DNA of 64,000 bases from Palleronia caenipelagi (GTDB lineage: Bacteria > Pseudomonadota > Alphaproteobacteria > Rhodobacterales > Rhodobacteraceae). Location: NCBI RefSeq assembly GCF_007004065.1, contig NZ_VFSV01000004.1:110823-174822 (forward strand), in the 5' to 3' direction. The notes under the pieces were generated by a model. It saw nothing but the letters and a program-made list of their open reading frames with translations, made no database searches and was not told the DNA's origin. The translations under genes and the position numbers were made by a program. Positions 17,974 to 26,076 of this stretch are shown here, in pieces (the stretch's first letter is position 1; the number at the start of each line of letters is the position of its first letter).

Positions 17974-19188
17974 TTATCCCTTTACCGAGCCTGCGGTCAG
18001 GCCCTTTGTCATGAAGCGTTCGAGCCCCAGAAACAGAGCCATGATCGGCACCGTTGCCACAACCGAGCCCGCCATCAGGTGCTGGCGTGGAATTTCCGAG
18101 GAGTTGAGCGAAGAGATCCCCCGCGTCAGGGTGAATTTCGACGGATCATCCAGCAGCATGAAGGCCAGCAGAAATTCGTTCCACGCGATCATGAAGACAT
18201 AAAGGCTGACTGAGGCGAGCGCCGGCAGGGCGAGTGGCAAGGTAATCTTCCAGATCACCGCGAGGCGCGACAGCCCGTCCATCAGGCCCGCTTCTTCGAC
18301 CTCATAGGGCAGGCCCCGGAAATAGCCTTGCAGCATGTAGAGCGCCACAGGGATCGTGGTGACCGGGTAGATCAGCAGAATTCCGACGAAGGTGTTTCTG
18401 AGCCCGGTCATGGAAAACGCGATGTAGATCGGCAGGGCCAGCACGATGATCGGCACCATATAGATCAGGAGGATCGAGCGGGAAAACAGCGCTTGCCCTT
18501 TGAACCTCAGCCGCGCGACCGCGTAGGCGCCGGGGATCGAAAAGGCCAGCGTGATCACAACGGTGAGGACCGAGATGATCAGAGAATTCAGCAGGTACGT
18601 GCCGAAATTGAAGTCGCGGAACAGCTCCACATAGGAGCGGAACAGCCCCCAGCCCTGAGACAGGTCCAGCGAGAAATCGAGCGGGTTGGCGACGAGCTGC
18701 TGCTGGTTCTTCAGGCTGGTCATCACCATCACGTAAAACGGGATCGCGACGATGGCGGTGAAGAAGATGTATCCGAAGCCGGTCAGGAACCGGATGACGG
18801 CGTCCTCGAATTCGTGACGGGTGAGGGGGCCACTGGGCAGATCCCCATAGATGATCCGCATGCCGCCAAGGAAAGCCAAGCTCAGGGTGAGAATACTAAG
18901 AATGGCCGAAGGGCTGAAAATGTCAGCATCGAACGCGAGCGAACCAATCTGATAATTCGAAAAATAACCCATCACAGCGGCGAAGAGAGGCACATTGATC
19001 AACAGAGAGCGGGGACGGTCATAGGGTCTTCCAAAGACGAGCCCCCATAGAGTGCAATACCAAAGCTGCGGTCGGAACGCCTCACCGGTCGCAAAGGACA
19101 TGACCACAGCGATGGTCGTCGCCACGGTGAGCATCCACAGGGCGCCGAGGATCGCGCCGGTGAGCCAGCCCCAGTAGAACAGTTTCAT
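17974..19188 (-). CDS. ABC importer permease, AglG/MalG type with N-terminal extension
   Basis: A 404-residue inner-membrane permease, over 100 residues longer than ordinary MalG proteins. The first 160 residues hold extra hydrophobic helices and a loop (SNYQIGSLAFDADIFSPSA), as in AglG. The standard core follows, with the EAA loop reading EEAGLMDGLSRLAVIWKITLP and the closing QHLMAGSVVATVPIMALFLG. ATG at 19188 overlaps the upstream permease stop (ATGA); a longer open frame exists but lacks support. It works with the permease at 19185-20414. Confidence 0.83.
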   Translation of the reverse strand: MKLFYWGWLTGAILGALWMLTVATTIAVVMSFATGEAFRPQLWYCTLWGLVFGRPYDRPRSLLINVPLFAAVMGYFSNYQIGSLAFDADIFSPSAILSILTLSLAFLGGMRIIYGDLPSGPLTRHEFEDAVIRFLTGFGYIFFTAIVAIPFYVMVMTSLKNQQQLVANPLDFSLDLSQGWGLFRSYVELFRDFNFGTYLLNSLIISVLTVVITLAFSIPGAYAVARLRFKGQALFSRSILLIYMVPIIVLALPIYIAFSMTGLRNTFVGILLIYPVTTIPVALYMLQGYFRGLPYEVEEAGLMDGLSRLAVIWKITLPLALPALASVSLYVFMIAWNEFLLAFMLLDDPSKFTLTRGISSLNSSEIPRQHLMAGSVVATVPIMALFLGLERFMTKGLTAGSVKG

Positions 19189-20414
19189 AGCCCCTCCTCC
19201 CGGCTCATGACGCGGAAGAAGAAGACGGAGAACAACAGGAGACACAGGAAGATCACCACGGCCACCGCCGCCCCCGCGCCGATGTTGGAGATCGCAAAGG
19301 CCTGCTCATAGACATCCACCGTCAGCGTCCGGGTGCCCGCATTGCCGCCCGTCAGCAGGAAAATGTCGTCGAACTTGTTGAAGGTCCAGATGAAGCGCAA
19401 CAGGAACAGCACCGACAGGATCCCGAGGAGCTGCGGCAGGCTCAGATACCAGAACTTCTGGAACGGCGAGGCGCCATCCATGTCGGCGGCCTCGTACATC
19501 TCGCTGTCGATGCTCTGCATCCGCGCGAGGATGAACAGGAAGGACAGCGGGAAATAGCGCCAGATCTCGAACACCGTTACCATAATCAGCGCCAAAGGCT
19601 TTTCCCCGAAGAAATTGATCGCCTCCTCGGTCACGCCCATCTGGATCAGCAGCGCGTTGGCCGAGCCCGAGAATGGGTCGAACAGGATCAGCCACGAAAA
19701 CGCCACCGCGATGATCGGCGCCACATAGGGAAAGAGGTAGAGGCCGCGCAGAATCCCCTGCCCCTTGAAGGATTTGTTCAGTAGCAGCGCCGCCATCAGG
19801 CCCACCACCAGCGCGCCTACTGTGCCAAAGATCGTGTAGAACAGAGTCACGCCGAGCACGTTCAGGAACTGGCCCCCGTCGAACACCTTGCGAAAGTTTT
19901 CGGTGGTGAAGGTCAGGTTGGTCAGGACGTTGGGCGCGGTGCCCCGGATCTGAGGCTCGCTGAGCTCGACCAGTTCTTCGGCATGCTCCGGGTCATCGGC
20001 CTCCACCGCAAAGCGCAAGCGATCCCGGAACCCTCCCGGCACGCTGTCAAAGCTACAGATCAGACCCGCGTCGTTCAGGTGGCACGGCCCCGGCAACGCT
20101 CCCGCCACACGCACACCTTCGGGCAGGGTGTCGGTCAGCACCACATTGCGGATTTCGACGTCCTGACTGGAATTCCGAAGGCGGTATTCGACCGTCAGCG
20201 CCCCGTCGCGGTCGCGCAGGCTCTCGCGGATGAGGACCTGTGGCGGGCGCAGATCGGCAAGGCCGATGGGCTTGAAACTGATCCAGAACACCGCGAGCAG
20301 CGGCAGGACCACCACCGCAGCAACGCTGATCAGCGTTGGCGCCAGCAAACCCCAGGCCAGCCGGGCTTCGCGTCTTGCCAGCGGTGTCATGCCCTTGGGT
20401 GGGCTGGGTGTCAT
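19185..20414 (-). CDS. ABC importer permease, AglF/MalF type with large periplasmic domain
   Basis: A 409-residue inner-membrane permease. After the first helix (residues 18-45), about 120 residues form a hydrophilic, beta-rich domain (VEYRLRNSSQDVEIRNVVLTD and DTLPEGVRVAGALPGPCHL) that looks like an Ig/DUF11-type fold facing the periplasm, the position of the MalF P2 loop. Two Cys in it (GPCHLND and LICSFDS) may be disulfide-bonded. The core permease follows, with EAA loop EAADMDGASPFQKFWYLSLP. Similar extended permeases belong to AglF-type alpha-glucoside importers. The inserted domain probably touches the binding protein at 20479-21825. Confidence 0.83.
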   Translation of the reverse strand: MTPSPPKGMTPLARREARLAWGLLAPTLISVAAVVVLPLLAVFWISFKPIGLADLRPPQVLIRESLRDRDGALTVEYRLRNSSQDVEIRNVVLTDTLPEGVRVAGALPGPCHLNDAGLICSFDSVPGGFRDRLRFAVEADDPEHAEELVELSEPQIRGTAPNVLTNLTFTTENFRKVFDGGQFLNVLGVTLFYTIFGTVGALVVGLMAALLLNKSFKGQGILRGLYLFPYVAPIIAVAFSWLILFDPFSGSANALLIQMGVTEEAINFFGEKPLALIMVTVFEIWRYFPLSFLFILARMQSIDSEMYEAADMDGASPFQKFWYLSLPQLLGILSVLFLLRFIWTFNKFDDIFLLTGGNAGTRTLTVDVYEQAFAISNIGAGAAVAVVIFLCLLLFSVFFFRVMSREEGL

Positions 20415-20478
20415 GGGCGACCCGGTCTTGTTCGTTGGTGGTGAGGCGCCGCCCGACGAGGGCGACGCATCCGGTCAG

Positions 20479-21825
20479 TTATTCGATGGCCGACAGTTCG
20501 TCATTCATCGCAGCGACAGCAGCGCCCGCATCAATCTCGCCATCGATATACTGGCGCACGATACGGTTGATCGCCTGACTGTTGATCATCTTTGACGCAA
20601 GTGCAAGTTGTCCTTCCTGCACGCCCCAGCGCTGGGCCACGTCGAGGCCACCGACAATCTCGTCGATCATCTCCTGCGCGTAGAGATCCCCCAGCGGGGC
20701 CTTACGATCCACGCCTACCGGCAGGGTCGCCCACAACTCGGTGAAGGCGGTGGGATTGTCCGCATTACCCTTCCGCACCGGGAATTTCCCCTCTGGCGCG
20801 ATGGACAGCGTCTGGCCGTAGCCTTCGTCCATGGAGAATTTCACGAATTCCATGGCGGCGTCTGTTTCGGCGTCTGCCGTGATGCCGAAGAATCGCACAT
20901 CCGCCCAAGCCGCGCCGTCCGGGTTCGAGGGACCCGAGAAGTTCGTGACGATGCCGGTCTTCGACGCCAGCTCCGACGAGGTCGGATCATCGTTGATCGT
21001 CGGCGGAGCGCTGTCGCGCAGACCCGCGAGCTCGTCGAGGATGAAGGGCGACCAGATGATCATCGCCGCATCGCCCGAGAAATAGAGCGTGCGGGACTGA
21101 TCCCAGTAGAGATCGCCTTCGGGCGAGGCATCGGCGATGGACTTGTAGAACTCCAGAACCTCGATGGTCTTCGCCTCGTCCAGCGTCTGGAAACCATCGG
21201 GACCCACGGGCGAGACGCCATTGGCGAGGAACACATGCTCCAGCACCTGGCTCATGAAGTTCTCGTCCACTTTCGTCGCGGCCACGAACCCGTACATCTC
21301 CGGCGGGTTGTGCAGGGCCTCCAGCGCGGCGCGGACGTTGTCATAGGAGGTCGGCGGCTCCAGTCCCTTCTCCTCGAACAGGTCCTTGCGGTACACGATC
21401 ATCTGTGTCCAGCCATCGACCGGGATCGAGGCCACGTCGCCGTCGAAATCGGCCATCTCCAGCACGCCGGGGGCAAAGGTATCTCGACCGAGCGCGTCCA
21501 CCGCCTCGGTCGCAGCCTCGGTATCGAGAATCCCCGCCTCGGCCCAGGGCAGAGCGTATTGCAGCGGATGGTAGATCACGTCAGGCAGGTCGCCGGCGGC
21601 AAAGGCCGCGGTGGTGCGCGTACCAAGGTCAGATTCAGTGACCGGGATCACCTCGACCTCAACACCGGATGCTTCAGCGAAGTCAGCCGCCATCTGCTGC
21701 TGCTTTTCCAGACGCTCCGGCTGTTCTTCGGTGGTCCAGAACTGGATTGTCTCAGCAGAAACGGCGCCAGCGGCGATCAGCGCGGTCAGGGCTGTTCCCG
21801 CCCACCAAATGGATGTCTTCTTCAT
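20479..21825 (-). CDS. Periplasmic solute-binding protein, AglE type
   Basis: A 448-residue family-1 binding protein. The signal peptide is clear (MKKTSIWWAGTALTALIAAG, cleavage after VSA near residue 23), followed by ETIQFWTTEEQPERLEKQQQ. The longer open frame upstream lies opposite and inside the LacI gene and is rejected. The ATG at 21825 shares one base with the regulator's stop (TAATG), and GGGAGGA precedes it. It delivers the ligand to the AglF/AglG-type permeases; a Trp/Tyr-rich set of residues (DGWTQMIVYRKD, DLYWDQSRTLYF) fits a carbohydrate ligand. Substrate unknown; a glycosylated osmolyte or alpha-glucoside is likely. Confidence 0.83.
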   Translation of the reverse strand: MKKTSIWWAGTALTALIAAGAVSAETIQFWTTEEQPERLEKQQQMAADFAEASGVEVEVIPVTESDLGTRTTAAFAAGDLPDVIYHPLQYALPWAEAGILDTEAATEAVDALGRDTFAPGVLEMADFDGDVASIPVDGWTQMIVYRKDLFEEKGLEPPTSYDNVRAALEALHNPPEMYGFVAATKVDENFMSQVLEHVFLANGVSPVGPDGFQTLDEAKTIEVLEFYKSIADASPEGDLYWDQSRTLYFSGDAAMIIWSPFILDELAGLRDSAPPTINDDPTSSELASKTGIVTNFSGPSNPDGAAWADVRFFGITADAETDAAMEFVKFSMDEGYGQTLSIAPEGKFPVRKGNADNPTAFTELWATLPVGVDRKAPLGDLYAQEMIDEIVGGLDVAQRWGVQEGQLALASKMINSQAINRIVRQYIDGEIDAGAAVAAMNDELSAIE

Positions 21826-22904
21826 TATGTCCTCCCTGTGAAAACTGTTCGGATCGCCGAGGGCGCCTTGCCGTGAGAGCCGCGCGACAGGAACGTTGGC
21901 GTGTCCAGTTCCAGATGCGGCCCGGATAGCGTCCCATTGACCTGTGCAATCAGCAATTCCGCGAGGCGCTGGCCAGCGCGCCGGACGTCCACCCGGTAGG
22001 TGGATAGCGCCGGATCTACGAGGTCTGCCTCGGTAATTCCGTCGTATGAAATGATGGAGAAATCGTCGCCGATCCGCAGGCCGCGGTCGTGGGCGATGAT
22101 GTAGGCCCCCAGAGCGGCACGATCCATCATGTAGATGAGCGCCGTCGCTCCCCGGTCGAGCAGGTCTGCCGCTGCGGTTGCCCCGGCGGACTGGGTGATG
22201 GCGTATTGGGAAATAAGCTTTCTGTCGTCCGCCAGTCCAGCCTCGCGAAGACCTTCGCGGTAGCCGCGTTCGCGGGTGGCGGCGTAGGTGCTGCCGGGTG
22301 CCCCCGGAATCAGGCCGATCCGACGATGACCCAGTGCTGCAAGACGCCGGACAGCGTCCTGCATCGCGGCAGCGCCATCGACATCGTAACACACCGAGGT
22401 CCCCGCGCTCTGATCCCGGCCAAAAAGAACGTACGGCACTTCAAGCGCCGAGAGAAACATCACCCGGGTGTCCATTGATTTAACGCGCGGCAGCACGAAG
22501 CCATCAGCCTTATTGTCGCGGACCAGACGCTCGATCACCCGGAGCATATCTTCATTGCCGTGTGCTGCTGCAACGGTCAGGGAAAACCCGTGGACAGAGG
22601 CGGCATCGGACAGGCCGCCAAGAAAATCGGCCAGAAATGGTTGTTGCTGGTCAGCGTCCCGGCGCTGAATCACCAGCCCGATTGCGCTGCATTTGCCGGT
22701 GCGCAAACTCTGCGCCTGCGCCATCGGACGATAACCAAGTTCTTTGGCAGCGCGCCGGACCTTTTCTCGTGTCGCCTCGGAAATATCGGGATATCCGTTC
22801 AGTGCGCGCGACACGGTCCCTTTGCTCAGGCCCAGATGGGCGGCAACGTCAGACAAGCGCACCTTGGACCGTCTCAACTTCTCGTTTGCGTTGTCCGGTG
22901 TCAT
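21825..22904 (-). CDS. LacI family transcriptional regulator of the glycoside operon
   Basis: A 359-residue regulator. The LacI headpiece lies at residues 15-60 (VRLSDVAAHLGLSKGTVSRALNGYPDISEATREKV) and includes the hinge helix that contacts the minor groove; the rest is a periplasmic-binding-protein-like sugar sensor with FVLPRVKSMDTRVMFLSAL and ISYDGITEADLVDPALSTYRVD. ATG at 22904 gives the normal start; the frame continues upstream without support. The stop overlaps the binding-protein start by one base, so the regulator is the first gene of the operon and almost certainly controls it and itself. A matching palindromic operator lies 37 bases upstream of the start. Confidence 0.87.
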   Translation of the reverse strand: MTPDNANEKLRRSKVRLSDVAAHLGLSKGTVSRALNGYPDISEATREKVRRAAKELGYRPMAQAQSLRTGKCSAIGLVIQRRDADQQQPFLADFLGGLSDAASVHGFSLTVAAAHGNEDMLRVIERLVRDNKADGFVLPRVKSMDTRVMFLSALEVPYVLFGRDQSAGTSVCYDVDGAAAMQDAVRRLAALGHRRIGLIPGAPGSTYAATRERGYREGLREAGLADDRKLISQYAITQSAGATAAADLLDRGATALIYMMDRAALGAYIIAHDRGLRIGDDFSIISYDGITEADLVDPALSTYRVDVRRAGQRLAELLIAQVNGTLSGPHLELDTPTFLSRGSHGKAPSAIRTVFTGRT

Positions 22905-22940
22905 AGTCGGTTCCCCACACACACCGTGATAAGGTATAGC

Positions 22941-22954
22941 CGAAATCGGTTTCG
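22941..22954. promoter_or_regulatory. LacI-type operator CGAAA-N4-TTTCG
   Basis: CGAAATCGGTTTCG is a 14-base near-palindrome with perfect 5-base arms. LacI-family proteins of this type bind half-sites ending at a central CG. It is 37 bases upstream of the LacI gene start, where it would overlap or abut the operon promoter and give negative autoregulation. Confidence 0.6.
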
Positions 22955-23087
22955 TAAAGAAATTTGTTGCGATCAGCTTTTTCTGCCTGGCTTCAGGCGG
23001 GGGCCAACGCCGCAGGCCACCAGACCGTCGGTAAAGAAATGTCACGGGGGTAGGATCGGGGCGGCATCTTCTCAGCGAGACCTGAAA

Positions 23088-23291
23088 TCAGGCGACGCTT
23101 GTCAGAGGATCGATAACTTCCAGAGCACGCTCGTTGGCCAGATCGGCAGCATTGTCTTTGACGCCTGCCTGAGTGAAGGTGGTCGCCATGCCCGGTTTGG
23201 TGTCCAGATCGTGCGCTTTCATCACGAGATTGCCGTAATCCACGGTATTGATGGCGACGGTGCGCAGTTTGGCACCGCAGAAGTAGCGCAA
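23088..23291 (-). CDS. Unrecognised small ORF or gene remnant
   Basis: A 67-residue minus-strand reading frame begins at a TTG directly after GGAGGG, 24 bases past the end of puuD, and ends in TGA. The protein reads like real coding sequence (core VAINTVDYGNLVMKAHDLDT, tail ADLANERALEVIDPLTSVA) but I do not recognise a family. The ribosome-binding site is too close to the TTG to be convincing, so it might be the C-terminal remnant of a longer, broken gene. It occupies most of the 411-base gap between puuD and the LacI gene; the rest of the gap (22955-23087) shows nothing further. Confidence 0.3.
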   Translation of the reverse strand: MRYFCGAKLRTVAINTVDYGNLVMKAHDLDTKPGMATTFTQAGVKDNAADLANERALEVIDPLTSVA

Positions 23292-23315
23292 CCCTCCGAA
23301 ACGCTGTCTTGCGGG

Positions 23316-24548
23316 TCAGTGATCGCGGACGTCCCGGACCCATGCAATGATGGCACGCCGCGCCTCCGGCTCCATCTCGATCGCGCTCGGCGGGGGCATG
23401 GCGTGGCTGAGACCGGCTTGCAGATAGATCTGCTCCGCATGGCGGGCCACGTCGCTCTCGGTCTCCAGAACGACATTCTTGGGCGCGCGCCGGATTCCGT
23501 CCCATGATGGGTCCCGCGCGTGACACATGGAGCAGTTGCCGACCACGGCGTAATAGGCCTCCTCGAAGCTGCCGACCGACGCGTATTTCTGCTCGTAGGT
23601 TGTCAGCGGACGGGCCTCTGCCTCCTCGTACGTGGCGCCCCCGGGAACCGTGGAGAGCCATGCGATGACCAGCATCAACACCGTCGTCACCCCCCATGTC
23701 CACAGCGGCCCATCGCCGGTCTTGTGCATGGTGTTGAAGTAATGCCGGATTGTAACCCCAGTCAGGAAGATCAGGCTGGCGATGATCCAGGCATATTCCG
23801 TGGCAAAGGCCAGCGGGTAGTGGTTCGAGAGCATCAGGAACACGACCGGCAGGGTCAGGTAGTTGTTGTGGGTCGAACGGACTTTGGCGATCTTGCCGTA
23901 TTTCGCGTCCGGGGTGCGGCCCGCCTTCAGATCCGCCACCACGATGCGCTGGTTTGGCATGATCTGAAAGAACACGTTCGCGGTCATGATTGTCGCGGTG
24001 AAGGCGCCCAGATGCAGCAACGCGGCGCGACCCGTGAAGATCTGGTTATAGCCCCACGACATCCCGACAAGGATCAGAAACAGCAGGAGCATCAGGACGG
24101 TCGGTCGATCCGCCAGACGCGACTTGCACAGCGCGTCATAGGCGAGCCAGCCGAGAGTAAGTGACCCGCCGGAGATGAGGATGCCCTGCCACAGCGCCAG
24201 ATCGGCCTTGGTCGGATCCAGCAGGAACAGTTCCCCGCCCACCCAGTAGACGATCATCAGGAGCGCCGCACCCGACAGCCAGGTCGTATAGCTCTGCCAT
24301 TTATGCCAGGTCAGGTGCTCCGGGATCTCCGCAGGGGCGACGAGGTATTTCACCGTGTGGTAAAATCCGCCGCCGTGGACCTCCCATTCCTCGCCATAGG
24401 CGCCCGCGGGCAGGGCGGAGTTGGGCTTGAGCATCAGGTCCAGCGCGATGAAATAAAACGACGCACCGATCCACGCCATCGCGGTAATCACATGCAGCCA
24501 GCGGACGCAAAACGCGATCCAGTCCCAAAGAATGGCCATTTCATACAT
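23316..24548 (-). CDS. puuD: Urate hydroxylase PuuD with C-terminal cytochrome c
   Basis: A 410-residue inner-membrane enzyme that oxidises urate to 5-hydroxyisourate and passes electrons to the respiratory chain. Residues 1-300 hold about eight membrane helices with conserved His (HVITAMAWIGASFYFIALD, HHN-like STHNNYLTLP). The C-terminus is a cytochrome c domain with heme motif CSMCH (339-343) and probable axial Met384 in HAMPP. The start at 24548 has GGGAGG seven bases before it. It is divergent from a LysR gene by 100 bases. Together with UraH and UraD nearby, it converts urate to S-allantoin; no cofactor-free uricase or HpxO is seen in the window. Confidence 0.92.
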   Translation of the reverse strand: MYEMAILWDWIAFCVRWLHVITAMAWIGASFYFIALDLMLKPNSALPAGAYGEEWEVHGGGFYHTVKYLVAPAEIPEHLTWHKWQSYTTWLSGAALLMIVYWVGGELFLLDPTKADLALWQGILISGGSLTLGWLAYDALCKSRLADRPTVLMLLLFLILVGMSWGYNQIFTGRAALLHLGAFTATIMTANVFFQIMPNQRIVVADLKAGRTPDAKYGKIAKVRSTHNNYLTLPVVFLMLSNHYPLAFATEYAWIIASLIFLTGVTIRHYFNTMHKTGDGPLWTWGVTTVLMLVIAWLSTVPGGATYEEAEARPLTTYEQKYASVGSFEEAYYAVVGNCSMCHARDPSWDGIRRAPKNVVLETESDVARHAEQIYLQAGLSHAMPPPSAIEMEPEARRAIIAWVRDVRDH

Positions 24549-24648
24549 GGCGGTCCTCCCCGAAGCCTGCCTCTTGCACACGCTATCCGACGATGGATTG
24601 TTCTGCTATTGTCGAAAAGCGCGAGGCAGCATCAAAGAAACCAGAAGA

Positions 24649-25566
24649 ATGTCCTATCTCGACAATATCCGGACCTTTGTGCGGGTCTATGAGCTGGGCA
24701 GCATGTCGGCGGCGGGGCGGGATCTGCGGATTTCACCGGCGGTGACGTCCTCGCGGATTTCCCAGCTCGAAGAGCATCTCGGCGTGCGTCTGTTCCAGCG
24801 CACCACCCGAAGCCTGACGCCGACCGAGCAGGGGCAGTCCTTCTACCGCGGCGCCACCGAAATTCTCGAAGCGGTCGAAAGCGCCGAGGCGCAAATTGTG
24901 GATATCACCGAGAACCTGCGGGGGTCGCTCTATGTTGCGGCGCCCCTGGGGGTCGGGCGGCGACTGATTGCACCGCAAGTTCCTGATTTTCTCGAAACCT
25001 ATCCCGAGGTCAGCATCCGCCTGCGTCTGAGTGACCGCAAGGTGGACCTGACCACCGAAGGACTCGATCTGGCGTTTTTTCTCGGCCAGCCCGAGGACAG
25101 CAATCTGCGCATCCGCAAGATCGCTGATGTGGCGCGCGTCCTCTGTGCGGCGCCGGACTATATCGCGCGACGAGGAATGCCTGAAAGCGGCGAGGATCTG
25201 GTGGACGGTGGGCATAACTGCCTGAACCTGCGCTTTCCCGGGGCGACAGAGTTCCAGTGGCTTCTGAGCACGCCCGATGGCCCGAAACGGTTTCGCGTGT
25301 CCGGTCGATTTGAGTCTGACGACGGAGACGTGCTGACCGACTGGGCGCTGGCAGGGCATGGTGTGGTGATGAAGCCTGTCTTTGAGATCGTCGACCACCT
25401 GCGGAGCGGTGCGCTTGTCCCCGTGGCTCAGAAGACCCCGCCTGAGCCGATCCAGATGGCTTGCCTCTTCACCCATCGGCGGCGGCAGGACCCGAAAACG
25501 CGGCTGTTCATGGAGTTCATGATCGACCGCATTTCCAAAGTGATAAAAGCTACCGCATCGGATTGA
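24649..25566 (+). CDS. LysR family transcriptional regulator (purine locus)
   Basis: A 305-residue LysR regulator. The winged helix-turn-helix is at residues 3-60 (FVRVYELGSMSAAGRDLRISPAVTSSRISQLEEHLG) and the periplasmic-binding-like effector domain fills the rest. ATG at 24649 gives the standard start MSYLDNIRTF; upstream in-frame codons lie within the divergent promoter. It is back to back with puuD and tail to tail with uraH (8 bases), so urate or a breakdown product is the expected inducer; this is inferred from position. A partial dyad ATCC-N6-GGAT at 24585-24598 lies in the shared promoter region and could be its site. Confidence 0.85.
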   Translation: MSYLDNIRTFVRVYELGSMSAAGRDLRISPAVTSSRISQLEEHLGVRLFQRTTRSLTPTEQGQSFYRGATEILEAVESAEAQIVDITENLRGSLYVAAPLGVGRRLIAPQVPDFLETYPEVSIRLRLSDRKVDLTTEGLDLAFFLGQPEDSNLRIRKIADVARVLCAAPDYIARRGMPESGEDLVDGGHNCLNLRFPGATEFQWLLSTPDGPKRFRVSGRFESDDGDVLTDWALAGHGVVMKPVFEIVDHLRSGALVPVAQKTPPEPIQMACLFTHRRRQDPKTRLFMEFMIDRISKVIKATASD

Positions 25567-25574
25567 GGGGGCCC

Positions 25575-25928
25575 CTAGCTGCCGCGATAGGTCGAATAGC
25601 CAAACGGCGACAGCAGGAGCGGCACGTGGTAATGGGACGCCTCAGACATGCCGAAGCGGATCGGGATGACATCGAGGAACCGCGGGCTTTCTGGTGGGGT
25701 GCCGGTGGCGTCAAGATAGGCGCCTGCGTGGAAGACCAGCTCGTAGATACCGGTGGCAAACTCCGCGCTTGGCAGGATCTGCTCATCCGTCCGACCGTCC
25801 GCGTTGGTCGTCAGGGCGTTCAGCAAGTGCCGCCCGTTATCTTCGATCCGATAGAGCTCGATCCGCAGGCCCTGTGCAGGGCAGCCGCGGGCCGTGTCGA
25901 GCACGTGGGTTGTCAGGTAGCCGCTCAT
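25575..25928 (-). CDS. uraH: 5-Hydroxyisourate hydrolase (transthyretin-like)
   Basis: A 117-residue transthyretin-related enzyme that hydrolyses 5-hydroxyisourate to OHCU, step two after urate oxidation. The N-terminal catalytic His is in [13 protein letters not shown], Arg and His residues occur in the expected places ([12 protein letters not shown]) and the C-terminus ends in YRGS, the diagnostic tetrapeptide of the enzyme as opposed to transthyretin. Length is normal and there is no signal or peroxisomal sequence. It is convergent with the LysR gene and divergent from the puuE-uraD fusion. Confidence 0.95.
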   Translation of the reverse strand: MSGYLTTHVLDTARGCPAQGLRIELYRIEDNGRHLLNALTTNADGRTDEQILPSAEFATGIYELVFHAGAYLDATGTPPESPRFLDVIPIRFGMSEASHYHVPLLLSPFGYSTYRGS

Positions 25929-26076
25929 TGGTGAAATTCTCCTGAATGTCTGACCGTCACTCTACTGGTTCGGGATCGCGTGACAAAGCCGGACTGTCAG
26001 AAGCTCCTTTCTGATTTTTTTGAAAAACACCCGTGATTTTATGGATTATGCAATGGTGAGACAGAAGGAAACCGCC

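Noticed and set aside
21826..22392. Open upstream extension of the AglE-type binding protein
   Set aside because: It overlaps the LacI gene in another frame and would hide a clear signal peptide that begins at 21825.
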